DNA from: CALBPI01 sp039821605
Lineage (GTDB): Bacteria > Pseudomonadota > Gammaproteobacteria > Steroidobacterales > Woeseiaceae
DNA length: 64,000 bases
NCBI GenBank assembly: GCA_039821605.1
Contig: JBCBNV010000001.1
Coordinates: 744,001-808,000 of the forward strand
Direction: 5' to 3'
Position 1 is the stretch's first letter. The number at the start of each line of letters is the position of its first letter. Under the pieces are notes generated by a model. It saw only the letters and a list, made by a program, of their open reading frames with translations. It did no database searches and was not told where the DNA came from. A program made the translations under genes and the position numbers. Of this stretch, positions 44,974 through 54,840 are shown piece by piece.

Positions 44974-45606
44974 TTGGAAACCCCGCTGTTTTCCGCACAT
45001 GAGCTTGCCGTGTTTCGCGGCGAGCGGTGCCTGATTCAGGGCCTGTCGCTCGACGTTGCCGCCGGCGATATCGTGCACCTGGTGGGCCCCAATGGCTGCG
45101 GCAAGACGTCGCTCATGCGGGTCTTCGCCGGCCTGGCCACGCCCGAGAACGGCGGCGTGCACTGGCGCGGCGCGCCCATTCGCGACCGCCTGGCCGAGTT
45201 CCACCAGAACCTCGCGTGGCTGGGGCATGCCGCTGGTCTCAAGGGCGATCTCACGCTCGATGAGAACATTCGCTTCGACAACGCACTACGCCGACGGGCC
45301 GCACCCGAGCGTGTCTCGGAGGTGCTGGAGCGCCTCGGGCTCGCGAACCGACGTGATGTCGCGGCCCGTAGTCTGTCGGCCGGCCAACGCCGCCGCCTGG
45401 CGCTGGCGCGTGTGGTGCTCTCCGATGCTGCCCTCTGGCTGCTCGACGAGCCGTTCACAAATCTCGACGACAGTGGCCAAAACCTCGTGCGCGAGCTGTT
45501 CAGCGATCATGCGGCACAAGGGGGCGCCATTGTGTTTGCGGCGCACAGCGTCGTCGACATTGAGGGGCGGCCCGTTCGACGTCTCGCCTGGCAAGGTCAT
45601 GGCTGA
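44974..45606 (+). CDS. ccmA: Heme exporter ABC transporter ATPase CcmA
   Basis: A 210-residue ABC ATPase; with CcmB and CcmC it powers release of holo-CcmE in System I cytochrome c maturation. Walker A GPNGCGKTSL (about 39-48), signature LSAGQRRRLALARV, Walker B LWLLDEP. The start is TTG, the first available codon in frame with the family N terminus (METPLFSAHELAVFRGER). It is the first gene of the ccm operon, and its stop lies within the ccmB start region. Confidence 0.95.
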   Translation: METPLFSAHELAVFRGERCLIQGLSLDVAAGDIVHLVGPNGCGKTSLMRVFAGLATPENGGVHWRGAPIRDRLAEFHQNLAWLGHAAGLKGDLTLDENIRFDNALRRRAAPERVSEVLERLGLANRRDVAARSLSAGQRRRLALARVVLSDAALWLLDEPFTNLDDSGQNLVRELFSDHAAQGGAIVFAAHSVVDIEGRPVRRLAWQGHG

Positions 45607-46330
45607 CGGCACACCGGATTCGGCGGTGGGCGCCATGCGCGTGCGCGAGGCCACGCTGCAGCCCTTTGCGAGCTTCGCGGCCGTTGTCTCGCGAGAGCTG
45701 CAGCTGGCGGTGCGGCGGCCCGCGGACGTGCTCAACCCGCTGTTCTTTTTTGCCGTGGTGGCAACACTGTTCCCGCTGGCCGTGAGCCCGCTGCCGCAGG
45801 TGCTCGAGGTCATCGGACCCGGCATCGTCTGGGTGGCTGCGTTGCTCGCCGCGCTGTTGCCGCTCAACGGGCTTTTTGGTCAGGATTTCGACGACGGAAC
45901 GCTCGAGCACTATGTCATGTCGGGCCAGAGTCTCGTGGCCATTTGTTTCGCGAAAACTGTGGCCTTGTGGTTGGTCGCTGCGCTGCCGCTTGTGCTAGTT
46001 TCCTCGCTGGTTGCGGAGACCTACCGGCTGCCGCTGCAGGCCCTGCCGGTCCTGGTGCTCGCACTGGCCGTCGGCAGCTTCGCGTTGTGCGCATTGGGCG
46101 CTGTCGCGGCGGCGCTCACGGTGGGTGTGCAACGGGCCAGCGCGCTTATCGCACTGCTCGTGTTGCCGCTGATGGTGCCGGTGCTGATTTTCGGCACGCG
46201 CGCGGTCTCGCTGGCCGCCGCAGGTGACCCCGTAGCAGGCCCTGTGTACCTGTTGCTGGCCATCGGGTTGGCCGCAGCGCTGCTGGCGCCCATCGCGACA
46301 GCTTTGGCTTTGAGAATCAGTCTCGATTGA
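45599..46330 (+). CDS. ccmB: Heme exporter membrane subunit CcmB
   Basis: A 243-residue membrane protein from ATG 45599; ATG 45635 would give 231 residues, closer to the E. coli length of 220. It has six predicted transmembrane helices. FGQDFDDGTLEHYVMSGQSL (an FxxDxxDGTLE motif) is the CcmB hallmark for the coupling loop to CcmA. The gene overlaps ccmA by 8 bp. Confidence 0.93.
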   Translation: MADGTPDSAVGAMRVREATLQPFASFAAVVSRELQLAVRRPADVLNPLFFFAVVATLFPLAVSPLPQVLEVIGPGIVWVAALLAALLPLNGLFGQDFDDGTLEHYVMSGQSLVAICFAKTVALWLVAALPLVLVSSLVAETYRLPLQALPVLVLALAVGSFALCALGAVAAALTVGVQRASALIALLVLPLMVPVLIFGTRAVSLAAAGDPVAGPVYLLLAIGLAAALLAPIATALALRISLD

Positions 46331-46371
46331 GGCATTCGGAACAGGACAGGAATCTAACGACGCGCAATCCT

Positions 46372-47121
46372 ATGTGGAAGTGGTTTCATCAATTGGCTTC
46401 GCCACCGCATTTCTACCGCCTCGCAGGGCTGTGGGCGCCGTGGTTTATGGGCGCTGCGCTTGTGCTGATGGCGTACGGCCTCTACGCGGGCCTCGTGCTG
46501 GCACCGCCCGATTATCAACAGGGCGATGCGTTTCGGATCATTTACGTGCACGTGCCTTCCGCCTACCTGTCACTGATGGCCTACACGATGATGGCGGTGG
46601 CCTCGGCCATTGGCCTCATCTGGCGCATGAAGCTTGCGCACGCCGTGGCGGCGTCCGCGGCGCCCATTGGTGCGTCGTTTACATTCCTCGCGCTGTTTAC
46701 GGGCTCGGTCTGGGGCCACCCCATGTGGGGAACCTGGTGGGAGTGGAGCGATCCGAGAATGATGACGGAGCTCATCCTGCTGTTTCTGTACCTGGGGTAC
46801 ATGGCACTGCGCGCCGCGTTCGAAGACCGCAAGCGCGCCGATCGAGCCGGGGCCGTGCTGGCCATCGTGGGCGTGGTCAACGTCGTGCTCGTGCACTACT
46901 CGGTGGAATGGTGGAGCTCGCTGCACCAGGGCCAGACAATCATGAATGAGAATGCGACCATGCCCGCCAGCATGCTCACGCCGCTGTTGACGATGATCCT
47001 GGCGTTCACGCTGTTCTTCGGCGCGCTCATGCTTTCGCGGTTGCGTGGCGAAGTGCTGCTACGGGAATCGAATGCGCGCTGGGTGCGCCGGCTGGTTGCC
47101 GGGGAGGCCGCGCATGGCTGA
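46372..47121 (+). CDS. ccmC: Heme exporter protein CcmC
   Basis: A 249-residue, six-helix membrane protein that presents heme to CcmE. The tryptophan-rich WWD domain reads WGHPMWGTWWEWSDPRMM, flanked by periplasmic His residues that hold heme (in YVHVPSAY and VHYSVEWW). I prefer ATG 46372 over TTG 46327 because MWKWFHQLASPPHFYRLAG (start of the family) begins there. ccmD overlaps its end by 8 bp. Confidence 0.95.
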   Translation: MWKWFHQLASPPHFYRLAGLWAPWFMGAALVLMAYGLYAGLVLAPPDYQQGDAFRIIYVHVPSAYLSLMAYTMMAVASAIGLIWRMKLAHAVAASAAPIGASFTFLALFTGSVWGHPMWGTWWEWSDPRMMTELILLFLYLGYMALRAAFEDRKRADRAGAVLAIVGVVNVVLVHYSVEWWSSLHQGQTIMNENATMPASMLTPLLTMILAFTLFFGALMLSRLRGEVLLRESNARWVRRLVAGEAAHG

Positions 47122-47305
47122 GTTCTTCGCGATGGGCGGCTATGCCCTCTACGTCTGGAGCGCGTTCGGCGTGACGTTGGCCGTGCTTGCGGGCAACTGG
47201 TGGTTCGCGCGTCGTCGCCACGCGCAGATCATGGCGTCGCTGCGTCGTGATGCGCAGATTGAGTCGCCCGAGGCGCAGCCCGGCTTCAAGGAGGTCATGA
47301 CATGA
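47114..47305 (+). CDS. ccmD: CcmD, small heme exporter subunit
   Basis: A 63-residue protein with one transmembrane helix (about residues 15-36) and a basic cytoplasmic tail. MAEFFAMGGYALYVWSAFG is the typical CcmD N terminus (MGGYxxYVW). It helps release holo-CcmE from CcmABC. The ATG lies within the end of ccmC; its stop overlaps the ccmE ATG by 4 bp. Confidence 0.9.
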   Translation: MAEFFAMGGYALYVWSAFGVTLAVLAGNWWFARRRHAQIMASLRRDAQIESPEAQPGFKEVMT

Positions 47306-47739
47306 CACCCAAGCAACAGCGCATGCTGTCTGTCGGCATGCTCCTCGTGGGTCTTGTCGTGGTGTCCGCGCTGAGCATCGGCGCGCTGCGCGAGAACACG
47401 GGCTTCTACATTGAGCTCGACGAAGTGGCTGCCGGCCAGTACCCGGCGGACCGACGTTTTCGCGTGGGTGGCCTCGTGGAAGAGGGCAGCCTCGAGCGTG
47501 AGCCGGGCAGCCTCGAGCTTCAATTCACGCTCACGGATACAGCGAACTCATTGATCGTGTCCTACTCGGGTGTCTTGCCCGACCTGTTCCGCGACGGTCA
47601 GGGCATCATCGCGCACGGTCGCATGGGGCCCGACGGTGTCTTCATCGCCGACGAGGTGCTTGCCAAGCACGACGAGAACTACATGCCGCCTGAGGTAGCC
47701 GCGTCTCTGGAAGAGCAGGGCTACAAGCCGGCGGAGTAA
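47302..47739 (+). CDS. ccmE: Cytochrome c-type biogenesis heme chaperone CcmE
   Basis: A 145-residue periplasmic heme chaperone with an N-terminal anchor helix (8-29) and an OB-fold. Heme attaches covalently to His123 in AKHDENYMPPEV (HxxxY, H130 and Y134 in E. coli). QFTLTDTANSLIVSYSGVLP (first residues of the OB core) is conserved. Located between ccmD and ccmF. Confidence 0.96.
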   Translation: MTPKQQRMLSVGMLLVGLVVVSALSIGALRENTGFYIELDEVAAGQYPADRRFRVGGLVEEGSLEREPGSLELQFTLTDTANSLIVSYSGVLPDLFRDGQGIIAHGRMGPDGVFIADEVLAKHDENYMPPEVAASLEEQGYKPAE

Positions 47740-47742
47740 GTC

Positions 47743-49722
47743 ATGGTCGCCGAACTCGGGCAGATCGCCCTCATCATCGCTCTTGTCCTTGCCGTGTTGC
47801 AGGGCGTGCTGCCGCTCGTTGGCGCGCAGCGTAACGACGCGGCGCTCATGGCGTTTGCGCGGCCCGCTGCTGTGGCGCAGTTCGGCTTCATCGCCATCGC
47901 CTTCGGCATCCTCGTCAATGCGTTCGTGCTCAATGATTTCTCGCTGACCTACGTCGCCAACAACTCCAACAGCGAGTTGCCCACGATGTATCGTGTCGCG
48001 GCCGTTTGGGGCGCGCACGAGGGCTCCATGCTCTTGTGGGTGCTCATCCTCGCGACCTGGACGCTGGCCGTCGCCTGGCGCTCGCGCTCGCTGCCCGAGG
48101 ACATGGCGGCGCGCGTGCTGGGCGTGCTTGGGCTCATTAGTGTTGGCACGCTGGCCTTCATCCTGTTCACCTCGAACCCATTCTGGCGTCTGCAGCCCGC
48201 GGCGCTCGACGGCGCCGATTTGAATCCGCTGCTGCAGGATCCCGCACTCGTCATTCACCCGCCCATGCTTTACGTGGGCTATGTCGGCCTGTCCGTCGCG
48301 TTCGCATTCGCCATTGCGGCCATGTTGTCGGGTCGGCTCGATCGCCAATGGGCGCGCTGGACGCGTCCCTGGACCACGGCGGCCTGGGTGTTCCTGACAC
48401 TCGGTATCGCGCTCGGCAGCTGGTGGGCCTACTACGAGCTGGGCTGGGGCGGTTGGTGGTTCTGGGACCCGGTCGAGAACGCCTCGTTCATGCCCTGGCT
48501 TGCCGCCACGGCGCTGTTCCACTCGCTGGCCGTGACCGAGACACGCGGACTGTTCAAGAGCTGGACGTTGCTGCTCGCCATCATGGCGTTCTCGCTGAGT
48601 CTGCTCGGCACCTTCCTCGTGCGTTCGGGCATCCTCGTTTCCGTCCACGCGTTCGCCAGCGATCCCGCGCGCGGCTACTTCATTCTTGCGTTCCTGTTTG
48701 TGGTCATTGGTGTCGCGCTGGCGCTGTACGCGTGGCGTGCACCCGGTCTCGACACACCCGGCGGATTTCAGGCGAGCTCGCGCGAGACGTTCCTGCTCAT
48801 CAACAACGTATTGCTCGTGATCGCCGCCGCGCTCATTTTGATCGGCACGCTGTACCCGCTGTTCGTCGACTACTTCTCGGGCGCCAAGGTGTCCGTCGGT
48901 GCGCCCGTATTCGAGCTGGCGTTTGTAATACCCATGTTGCCGCTGGTCGCGCTCATGGGTGTGGGCATGCACACGACCTGGCGCACGGGCAACGTGCGCG
49001 AGACGCTTGCGCGTTACAAGTGGCTCATTGCTGCGGCACTGGCCATCGGCATCGCGCTGCCCGTGTTCGGTTTCGGCGCCCCCGGGCCGCTCACCGTTGT
49101 GGGTACCACAGCCGCCGTCTGGGTCATTCTCGCGTCGCTGGCCGAGCCTGTGCAGGCCGCGATGGGCAAGAAGCGCCTGTCGGCCGCGCGCATGGGCATG
49201 CATGTCGCGCACCTCGGTGTGGGGGTGTTTACGCTCGGCGTGGCCATCGTGACCTCGTACGGCATCGAGGCCGACCGTTCGATCCGCCCCGGTGACACGG
49301 TGGCCGTGGCCGGGCACGAATTCACGTTGAACCGCTTCGATACCGTTGCGGGCCCCAACTACGATGCCATTCGCGGCACGGTCGCTGTCACGCGAGACGG
49401 CGAGGCCATTGCGACCTTGTTGCCCGAGAAGCGGCGCTACCGTTTGCAGCAGAGCCCGATGACCGAGGCCGGCATCGATGCCTCACTGGGCCGCGACCTG
49501 TTTGTGGCACTCGGTGACCCGCTTGGAGACGAGGCGTGGTCGGTACGCATTCAGTACAAGCCCATGATCCGGCTCATCTGGCTGGGCTGCATCATCATGG
49601 CGCTGGGCGGACTCGTCGCCATGTCAGACCGTCGCTATCGGGTGCGCGAGTCTGCGACGGCCAAGGCCGGCGCGCGCGACGCGGCGGCTGCCGCGACCAC
49701 CCCGGCGCAGGAAGCGGGCTGA
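47743..49722 (+). CDS. ccmF: Heme lyase subunit CcmF
   Basis: A 659-residue polytopic protein of the heme ligase. The WWD motif GWGGWWFWDPVENASFMPW is at about residues 235-253; conserved His residues (AVWGAHEGSMLLW, NPLLQDPALVIHPPMLY, in parts) coordinate heme. About 15 transmembrane helices, and a large C-terminal periplasmic domain. Length matches E. coli CcmF (647). It follows ccmE by 3 bp and precedes ccmG by 1 bp. Confidence 0.97.
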   Translation: MVAELGQIALIIALVLAVLQGVLPLVGAQRNDAALMAFARPAAVAQFGFIAIAFGILVNAFVLNDFSLTYVANNSNSELPTMYRVAAVWGAHEGSMLLWVLILATWTLAVAWRSRSLPEDMAARVLGVLGLISVGTLAFILFTSNPFWRLQPAALDGADLNPLLQDPALVIHPPMLYVGYVGLSVAFAFAIAAMLSGRLDRQWARWTRPWTTAAWVFLTLGIALGSWWAYYELGWGGWWFWDPVENASFMPWLAATALFHSLAVTETRGLFKSWTLLLAIMAFSLSLLGTFLVRSGILVSVHAFASDPARGYFILAFLFVVIGVALALYAWRAPGLDTPGGFQASSRETFLLINNVLLVIAAALILIGTLYPLFVDYFSGAKVSVGAPVFELAFVIPMLPLVALMGVGMHTTWRTGNVRETLARYKWLIAAALAIGIALPVFGFGAPGPLTVVGTTAAVWVILASLAEPVQAAMGKKRLSAARMGMHVAHLGVGVFTLGVAIVTSYGIEADRSIRPGDTVAVAGHEFTLNRFDTVAGPNYDAIRGTVAVTRDGEAIATLLPEKRRYRLQQSPMTEAGIDASLGRDLFVALGDPLGDEAWSVRIQYKPMIRLIWLGCIIMALGGLVAMSDRRYRVRESATAKAGARDAAAAATTPAQEAG

Positions 49723-49723
49723 G

Positions 49724-50257
49724 ATGCGCTTTGCATTGCCGTTGGCCCTGTTCATCGCGCTCGGCGCGCTGTTCTCGTTTAGCCTGACACGGGATGCGTC
49801 GCTGATTCCGTCGCCGCTGCTCGACCAGCCGCTGCCGAGCTTCTCGCTACCGAGCCTCGCCGACCCCGAAGAGACCGTGACAGAACATGCACTCGCCGGT
49901 CAGCCCGCGCTGCTCAACATCTGGGGCAGCTGGTGTGCGCAGTGCGGCACCGAACACGCCTTTCTCATGGAGCTGGCACGCAATGGCGTGCCGATCGTCG
50001 GTCTGAACTGGAATGACGAACAGGCCTCGGCGCGCGCCTGGCTCGAGCGCCTGGGTGATCCCTACGTGGTGACGGCCGTCGACGTGGAAGGTCGCGTGGC
50101 CATCGACCTCGGGGTCTACGGCGCGCCCGAGACGTTTCTCGTCGATGGCGGCGGCACCATCATCTACAAGTACATTGGGCCGCTGACACCGCAGGTCTGG
50201 CGCGACGAGTTCATGCCGCGCCTGGCGCAACTGGGTCCGGGAGGCGCCGGTGATTAG
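49724..50257 (+). CDS. ccmG: Thiol:disulfide interchange protein CcmG (DsbE)
   Basis: A 177-residue membrane-anchored thioredoxin-fold protein that reduces apocytochrome c cysteines. N-terminal helix 4-22. Active site WGSWCAQC (C71, C74); the usual dipeptide in gammaproteobacteria is Pro-Thr or Val-Pro, so Ala-Gln is unusual. The cis-Pro loop is YGAPETFLVD, as in CcmG. Its end overlaps the ccmH GTG by 8 bp. Confidence 0.94.
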   Translation: MRFALPLALFIALGALFSFSLTRDASLIPSPLLDQPLPSFSLPSLADPEETVTEHALAGQPALLNIWGSWCAQCGTEHAFLMELARNGVPIVGLNWNDEQASARAWLERLGDPYVVTAVDVEGRVAIDLGVYGAPETFLVDGGGTIIYKYIGPLTPQVWRDEFMPRLAQLGPGGAGD

Positions 50258-50675
50258 GTCGCTCATGCGCGCAGTCGTCGTCGCGCTGTTGATCGGCGCG
50301 TCGGCATCGGCGGTCGCCATCGATACGGAACGCGCGTTCGAGGACGACGCGATGCAGGCCCGCTACCAGCGGCTCATTGCCGAGGTGCGCTGTCTGACCT
50401 GCCAGAACCAGTCGATCAAGGACTCTAATGCGCCGCTGGCCCGTGACCTGCGCGCCGTTGTGCGCGAGCAGATGAAGGCTGGCGCCAGCGACGCCGAGAT
50501 CTACGCGTTTCTGCAGGCACGCTACGGCGACTTCGCCTTGTACAAGCCACCGTTCTCGGCGCGCACCGCGCTGCTTTGGTTGTCGCCCGTGGTGCTCATC
50601 GCACTAGGTGGTTTCGCCATTGTCCGAGTTGTGCGGCGACGCGCGAACATGGACATCGGGGTGGACGGGGCCTAG
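50250..50675 (+). CDS. ccmH: Cytochrome c-type biogenesis protein CcmH
   Basis: A 141-residue protein with a signal peptide (to about 22) and a C-terminal transmembrane helix (about 105-126). The redox motif LRCLTC-like VRCLTCQNQSIKDSNA (C48 and C51) is the CcmH/CycL hallmark (pieces: RCLTCQNQ). It passes electrons from CcmG to apocytochrome. Start GTG 50250, or ATG 50265. The C-terminal TPR part of E. coli CcmH is a separate gene here (ccmI). Confidence 0.94.
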   Translation: MIRSLMRAVVVALLIGASASAVAIDTERAFEDDAMQARYQRLIAEVRCLTCQNQSIKDSNAPLARDLRAVVREQMKAGASDAEIYAFLQARYGDFALYKPPFSARTALLWLSPVVLIALGGFAIVRVVRRRANMDIGVDGA

Positions 50676-51680
50676 ATGGGCGCAAGCTTCTACGTACTTG
50701 CCGCGGTCATGCTGATCGCGGGGTTTCTGCTGGCCGCCTGGCCGCTGTTGCGCGAGCGCCGATTGGGCATTGCCGCGCTTGTCGCCGTCGCCCTGGCGGG
50801 TGGCGGCGCAGCCTTGTATCCGCTGGCCAGCAATTATCAGCCGCTGAGCACCCATTACCTGGCATTGCTCGATGCACAGGATGAAGCCGGCGTGCGCCGC
50901 GCGGCTGCAGCCCTGTCCGAGGAGCTCATGTCGCGACCCGACGACTTCCGGGGCTGGCGCCTGCTCGGGCGGGCACGGCTTGAAATCAACGAGTACGCCG
51001 ATGCCGAGTTTGCGCTGCGCCAAGCCTTGAGGGTGGCGCCCGGTCCTGACCCCGAGCTTCTGTTGTTACTGGGGCAGTCGATCAGCTTCGGTGCCTCAAA
51101 CAGCATTTCGCCTGAGGCCGCCGATTTGTTCATTCAGGCGTACGAGATGGCGCCCAACGTTCCCGGTGCCATGTGGTACGCGGGGCTCGCGCATGCCTCT
51201 CGCGGGGAGAATCTTGCCGCGGCTGCGGCCTGGGAGGCGTTGCTCGCGCGCGAACCGCCGCCCGAGGTGGCGTCGCTCCTTACCGAACAGATCGCCGTAT
51301 TGCGCGCGACGGCCGAGCCCGCATCCGCCGATACCTCGGCGCTGACGTTGGCTGTTCGCCTGGGCGACACGCCCGAACCGGTCTGGCCCGAGACGGCACG
51401 GCTGTTTGTGTCCGTCCGTGACGCCGAGCGTCCGGGCCCGCCGCTCGCGGCGGCACAGTACGCACCCGAAGTATTGCCCGTTACGGTGGCGCTCGGGGAC
51501 GCGGACGCCATGATTGCGGGTCGCACCATCAGCTCAGCGACGCGCTACGAGATCGTTGCGCGGGTGTCGATGAACGGTGATCCCATCGGTGGCTCGGGCG
51601 ACTGGGTGGGGCGTCTGAGCGTCGAACGCGCTGAAATCGATGGCCCCATCGAGCTCGTTATCAATACGGTTGTGCCATGA
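50676..51680 (+). CDS. ccmI: Cytochrome c biogenesis protein CcmI
   Basis: A 334-residue apocytochrome chaperone. Two N-terminal transmembrane helices (about 3-22 and 31-50), then TPR repeats (about 60-190: RGWRLLGRARLEINEYADAEFAL and later ones, in parts), and a C-terminal beta domain (about 215-334) with the LxxVRLGDTPEPVWPETARLFV block (VRLGDTPEP). It begins immediately after ccmH; its stop overlaps the thioesterase ATG. Confidence 0.9.
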   Translation: MGASFYVLAAVMLIAGFLLAAWPLLRERRLGIAALVAVALAGGGAALYPLASNYQPLSTHYLALLDAQDEAGVRRAAAALSEELMSRPDDFRGWRLLGRARLEINEYADAEFALRQALRVAPGPDPELLLLLGQSISFGASNSISPEAADLFIQAYEMAPNVPGAMWYAGLAHASRGENLAAAAAWEALLAREPPPEVASLLTEQIAVLRATAEPASADTSALTLAVRLGDTPEPVWPETARLFVSVRDAERPGPPLAAAQYAPEVLPVTVALGDADAMIAGRTISSATRYEIVARVSMNGDPIGGSGDWVGRLSVERAEIDGPIELVINTVVP

Positions 51681-52081
51681 CCACGTCATTCGACATCGAC
51701 GGCAGCAACTGTTTCGCCTGCAGCCAGACCAACCCCATGGGTCTCAACATCCGCTTCAGCCTGGACGGTGACCTGTGCGTGGCCGAATTCACGCCGGGGC
51801 CGAACCATGTCGGCTACGACAACGTTGTGCACGGCGGCATCCTGTTCACGGCGCTCGACGACGTGATGGCCAACTGGCTCTACCTGCAGGGCAAGCGCGC
51901 CTATACGGGCAAGGCCAGTATCCGCTACCGGCGCGAAGCGCGCGTGGGTGAGACGCTGCGCCTCGAGGGCGCCTGCGTTCGGGAGCGCCGTCGGCTTGTC
52001 GAGCTCACGGGGCGTGCGTTGATTGCCGAGACCGGCGAGGTCGTCTGCGAGACCGAGGGCACATTCATGTTGACCGGCTAG
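51677..52081 (+). CDS. PaaI-type hotdog-fold thioesterase
   Basis: A 134-residue single hotdog domain. The motif VVHGGILFTALDDVMANW (about 48-65) carries the conserved HGG and catalytic Asp region of PaaI/4HBT thioesterases. The N terminus has a CFAC pair (NCFACSQTNP) seen in a subgroup of this family. The acyl-CoA substrate is unknown. The ATG overlaps the ccmI stop, so it is the last gene of the ccm operon. Confidence 0.88.
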   Translation: MTTSFDIDGSNCFACSQTNPMGLNIRFSLDGDLCVAEFTPGPNHVGYDNVVHGGILFTALDDVMANWLYLQGKRAYTGKASIRYRREARVGETLRLEGACVRERRRLVELTGRALIAETGEVVCETEGTFMLTG

Positions 52082-52168
52082 TTCGCCGGTGCGATGTTGA
52101 CGGTCGTAGCCAGCGGCACCGCGATCCGCTTTCGTATTCACATAAATAAAGCGACGTAAGTCATTAAT

Positions 52169-53538
<1,370 letters not shown>

Positions 53539-53542
<4 letters not shown>

Positions 53543-54840
53543 GCCGCCGTTTCGCGATCGCACTCGCGAGTGCGTTGACGCTGCTGGGCACGGCGAGCTA
53601 CGCGGAGGTGATCGCCATTTCGGGCGGTACCGTGCACACGCTTTCAGAGCGCGGCACGATTGACGATGCGGTCATTCTCATCGAAGACGGCCAGATCACG
53701 CAGGTCGGTCGGGGTCTCGAGATCCCCGATTCGGCCACGGTCATCGATGCCGCGGGCAAGGTCGTCACACCCGGCCTGTTCGCCGCGCACACGCAATTGG
53801 GTCTCGTCGAAGTCAACGCTGTCGGCGACACCGTGGACGGCCAGCAGCGCGGCACCGAGTTCGGTGCGGCCTTCGAAGTGGCCGATGCCTACAACCCGGC
53901 CTCGACGCTGGTCGCGGTGTCGCGTATCGAGGGCGTCACACGCGCAGCCATCGTGCCGTCGCCGGGCTACGCCTGGAACGGCACGCCCGGTGGCGTCGTA
54001 TCGGGGCAGGCGGCCGTCGTGCATCTGGGCGATGGCGACGACTTCCTCGTGCTGCGCAAGGCGGCTGTCGTGGCCCACCTGGGGGCGAACGGGGGCGCGC
54101 TTGCGGGCGGCTCACGCGCGGGCGCGCTGCTGGCGCTGACGACAGCATTCGAGGACGCGATCGACTTTGCACAATTCCGCGATGCCTACGATGCCGGTGC
54201 GCGGCGTGCGTACAGCGTGAGCCGCGCTGATCTCGAAGCCTTGCAGTCCGTGCTTTCGGGCGACACGCCCGTCTACCTGAGCGTGCACCGGGCCAGCGAT
54301 ATTCGCGTGGCCATCGATATGGCGGATCGCTTCGGCTTGAAGCTCGTCATCGTTGGTGGTGCCGAGGCCTGGAAGGTCGCGGATCGACTGGCGGCCAGCA
54401 ACACGGCCGTCATCGTCGCGCCGCTGAACAACCTGCCGGGCAGCTTCGACAGCCTCTCGTCGACGCTCGAAAATGCACGCGCGTTGCAGGAGGCAGGGGT
54501 GCGTCTTGTGCTCGCCGATGGCGATACGCACAACGCGCGCAATCTCACCCAGCTCGCGGGTAATGCCGTCGCGCACGGGTTGCCCTGGATCGAGGGGCTG
54601 CGTGCCATCACGGCCACGCCAGCAGATGTGCTGGGTCTGGGCGACAAGTTCGGGCGTCTGGCGCCCGGCATGGTGGCGGACGTGGTCGTCTGGGACGGCG
54701 ACCCGCTGGAGTTGACGAGCTACCCGGTCGAGGTACTGATCGATGGCGCCGTCGTCGAAGGCGACAGCAGGCAGACGTTGCTCCGCGATCGTTACCGCGA
54801 TCTTACGGACACGCGCCCGCCCGCTTACCGCAACCGCTAG
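53539..54840 (+). CDS. Amidohydrolase-family protein with degenerate metal site
   Basis: A 433-residue exported protein (signal peptide 1-22, SYA-E). It is homologous to the gene before it, but the HxH motif reads H84-T-Q, and the fourth-strand His (VIVGGAEAW) is lost; a His remains in LSVHRAS and an Asp in LADGDTHN. It probably does not bind two metals, so may be a regulatory or structural partner of the active paralogue. Start GTG 53539 with GGGAGG five bases before it. It overlaps the upstream stop and the tamA frame. Confidence 0.82.

Noticed and set aside
47548..49317. 589-codon minus-strand open frame opposite ccmE/ccmF
   Set aside because: Antisense shadow in a GC-rich gene; composition rich in Arg, His and Gln with no recognisable domain, while ccmF on the other strand is fully conserved.
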